Assembly: GCA_900759225.1 (NCBI GenBank)
Contig: CAAEUM010000017.1
Span: 1-6,032 of the forward strand
Length of the DNA stretch: 6,032 nucleotides
Direction: 5' to 3'
From: Lachnospiraceae bacterium
GTDB taxonomy: Bacteria > Bacillota > Clostridia > Lachnospirales > Lachnospiraceae
Shown here: positions 4,427 through 6,032 of the stretch, one piece after another
How positions within the stretch are numbered: the stretch's first letter is position 1
Layout: each line of letters begins with the position of its first letter
Notes under the pieces: model-generated
The model's input: the letters and a program-made list of their open reading frames with translations, nothing else
The model's database searches: none
Told to the model about the DNA's origin: nothing
Position numbers and translations under genes: made by a program

Positions 4427-5833
4427 ATGACCACAGAAAAAAACAGCGGCAAAGCCAAAGAAGTGGACCTGGGAGTCGGAAATGAAGGCTCGCTTTTGTT
4501 CCGTCTGGCACTTCCTGCCATTACCGCACAGATTATTAATGTACTCTACAATATGGTGGACCGTATGTACATCGGCCATCTGGAGGGCATCGGAGCCAAC
4601 GCCTTAACCGGCGTAGGCGTTACCTTCCCTATTATTATGGCGATCTCCGCCTTTGCAGCCCTGGTAAGTATGGGCGGCGCTCCCCAGGCCTCCATCATGC
4701 TGGGAAAAGGGAAAAAGGAGGAAGCCGAGCTTATTTTAGGAAACTGTACAACTGCGCTTCTCACAGTAGCAGCCCTCCTCACCGCATTTATCCAGCTCTT
4801 TGGGCGCCAGATACTGCTGCTTTTTGGAGCCAGTGAAAATACCATTGGATACGGCTGGGATTACCTGCAGATCTACTCCCTCGGAACCATTTTCGTACAG
4901 CTGGCGCTGGGGTTAAACGCCTTTATCAATGCCCAGGGATATGCAAAAACTGGTATGAGGACTGTCCTGATCGGCGCTATCTGCAACATTATCCTTGACC
5001 CAATCCTTATGTTCGTCTTCCATATGGGTGTAAAGGGTGCCGCTTTGGCAACCATTATTTCCCAGGGAGTTTCTTCCGCATGGGTTGTTATTTTCCTGCT
5101 TTCAAAGAAAAGCTACTTAAACATCCGCCCACAATATATGAAACCAAATCGGGCCGTCCTGATTCCAGCGATCTCCCTTGGTTCCGCCCCCTTTGTCATG
5201 CAGTTTACAGAGAGTATTTTAAATATCTGCTTTAACACCTCCCTGTTAAAATACGGCGGTGATATTGCAGTAGGCGCCATGACGATCCTTGGAAGCGTCA
5301 TGCAGTTTTCCATGCTTCCCCTTCAGGGGCTTACCCAGGGAGGACAGCCTATTATCAGCTTTAACTACGGCGCCGGAAAGCTGGACCGTGTCAGCCGCAC
5401 CTTTAAGCTGCTTTTAGCCTCCTGCCTTACCTACGCTACCCTTTTCTGGGCGATCAGCATGTTTGCCCCCGGTGTTCTTGTATCCATCTTTACACAGGAT
5501 GCCGAGCTTGCCCCCTTTGCAGCCTGGGCCCTGCGTATTTATATGGGAGCTTCCCTGTTAATGGGTGCGCAGCTTGCCTGCCAGCAGACCTTTATCGCCC
5601 TTGGAAACAGCAAGATATCCCTGTTCCTGGCTCTTCTGCGCAAGGTATTCCTGTTGATCCCTCTTATTTACATCCTTCCCCATTTCTTTGAGGATAAGGT
5701 ATTTGCCATCTTCCTTACAGAACCGGTAGCAGATATAATCGCAGTTTCCACAACTCTGATCCTGTTTGTAAAATCCTTCCGGGAATTGAAGAAAGATAAA
5801 ATGTTCTCAGAAAAGAAGGAAGCCAATAAATGA
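4427..5833 (+). CDS. MATE family multidrug efflux transporter, MepA-like
   Basis: This is an inner-membrane antiporter that exports cationic drugs or metabolites using a Na+ or H+ gradient. Its 468 residues and 12 predicted helices in two six-helix halves (about 24-46, 58-82, 103-125, 145-167, 175-196, 204-226; then 245-265, 280-303, 325-347, 362-385, 395-418, 425-448) match the family. Signature stretches are NVLYNMVDRMYIG (38-50) in helix 1, ALTGVGVTFPI (59-69), INAQGYAKTGM (167-177), NIILDPILMF (187-196) and GGQPIISFNYGAGK (305-318), the last typical of MepA-type MATEs. The C-terminal tail is Lys/Glu-rich and cytoplasmic. The gene appears to be a single transcription unit: its own promoter is at 4173-4201, its leader contains the inserted element, and a strong hairpin follows the stop. 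No MarR- or TetR-type regulator adjoins it. The substrate cannot be deduced. Confidence 0.94.
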   Translation: MTTEKNSGKAKEVDLGVGNEGSLLFRLALPAITAQIINVLYNMVDRMYIGHLEGIGANALTGVGVTFPIIMAISAFAALVSMGGAPQASIMLGKGKKEEAELILGNCTTALLTVAALLTAFIQLFGRQILLLFGASENTIGYGWDYLQIYSLGTIFVQLALGLNAFINAQGYAKTGMRTVLIGAICNIILDPILMFVFHMGVKGAALATIISQGVSSAWVVIFLLSKKSYLNIRPQYMKPNRAVLIPAISLGSAPFVMQFTESILNICFNTSLLKYGGDIAVGAMTILGSVMQFSMLPLQGLTQGGQPIISFNYGAGKLDRVSRTFKLLLASCLTYATLFWAISMFAPGVLVSIFTQDAELAPFAAWALRIYMGASLLMGAQLACQQTFIALGNSKISLFLALLRKVFLLIPLIYILPHFFEDKVFAIFLTEPVADIIAVSTTLILFVKSFRELKKDKMFSEKKEANK

Positions 5834-5839
5834 TTTTCC

Positions 5840-5897
5840 GTGAAAGTGTTGCTCAATCATCAATAATTGATGATTGAGCAACACTTTCACTTATTTT
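5840..5897 (+). terminator. Intrinsic terminator after the MATE gene (perfect 51-base palindrome)
   Basis: Seven bases after the MATE stop, arms of 25 bases (5840-5864 and 5866-5890) are perfectly complementary around one central base. In RNA the tip would open to a loop of a few bases on a stem of about 22 bp. TTATTTT follows at 5891-5897, supporting termination on the plus strand. The other side (GGAAAATC when read on the minus strand) is not T-rich, so bidirectional action is less clear. The stem is much longer than ordinary terminators need. Confidence 0.8.
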
Positions 5898-6032
5898 AGG
5901 CAAACTCTAAATTTGCACTCTAAAAGTAAAACGAGATTTCGAATTTAATATGTATTTTAACAAATATTCTATATGTCTGTTTTTTGACACTGATTGCCGT
6001 TTCTTCTTTAAATTTTTCAACAATAGCCAATA
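5898..6032 (-). other. AT-rich end of the window; possible 3' end of a minus-strand gene
   Basis: This stretch is clearly more AT-rich than the rest of the window. On the minus strand one frame is open from the right edge to a TAG at 5922-5920, giving about 36 residues that read like AIVEKFKEETAISVKK followed by a hydrophobic/basic end. A second minus frame is also open over part of the stretch, as is common in AT-rich DNA, so this is weak evidence. I recognise no family, promoter or RNA here. Confidence 0.2.

Noticed and set aside
4546..5313. Minus-strand open frames opposite the MATE gene
   Set aside because: They are antisense to helices of the transporter and reflect its base composition; no start signals are seen.
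5950..6032. Plus-strand open frame starting ATG TAT TTT near the right edge
   Set aside because: It has no ribosome binding site, is Phe-rich from AT-rich DNA, and is too short to judge.

Overview
The window looks like chromosomal DNA of an anaerobic, probably spore-forming member of the Clostridia, most likely Lachnospiraceae-like. This is inferred from moderate GC content with AT-rich intergenic DNA, AGGAGG-type ribosome binding sites, a compact iscS-iscU-mnmA operon, a SpoVB-like membrane protein and a MepA-like MATE exporter. No single sequence fixes the genus.

Left half, minus strand (about 2430 down to 1): an operon for sulfur mobilisation, read iscS (nifS-type cysteine desulfurase), iscU (Fe-S scaffold), mnmA (tRNA U34 2-thiouridylase, running off the left edge). 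IscS takes sulfur from cysteine. IscU builds Fe-S clusters with it, and MnmA puts it on the wobble uridine of tRNA. A good promoter (TTGAAA, 17-nt spacer, TGT-TATAGT) precedes iscS, and a long dyad covers its -35 box. A small hairpin lies between iscS and iscU. iscU and mnmA overlap by four bases, and the Shine-Dalgarno for mnmA lies inside the poly-Glu tail of iscU.

Middle (2340-2564): a divergent intergenic region, then a plus-strand gene for a 525-residue, 14-helix SpoVB/MurJ-type flippase of the MOP superfamily.

4143-4426: the most interesting part. A near-consensus promoter (TTGACT, 17 nt, TATAGT) is followed at once by a 151-bp element with 16-bp perfect inverted ends starting GTAA and an exact 8-bp direct repeat (TTATAGTT) on each side. 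This is the signature of a non-autonomous transposable element (MITE), and GTAA ends with 8-bp duplications suggest the IS66 family. The element sits where transcription should start, so the downstream MATE mRNA would carry it as a highly structured 5' leader. An internal hairpin block of about 52 nt interrupts the left arm.

4427-5833: a MepA-like MATE efflux pump, ended by a perfect 25-bp-arm hairpin followed by a T-rich tract. The last 130 bases are very AT-rich and hold at most the end of a minus-strand gene.

The genes are ordinary housekeeping and transport genes. I see no new multi-gene system; the novelty is in the mobile element placed in a promoter and in the small regulatory structures.
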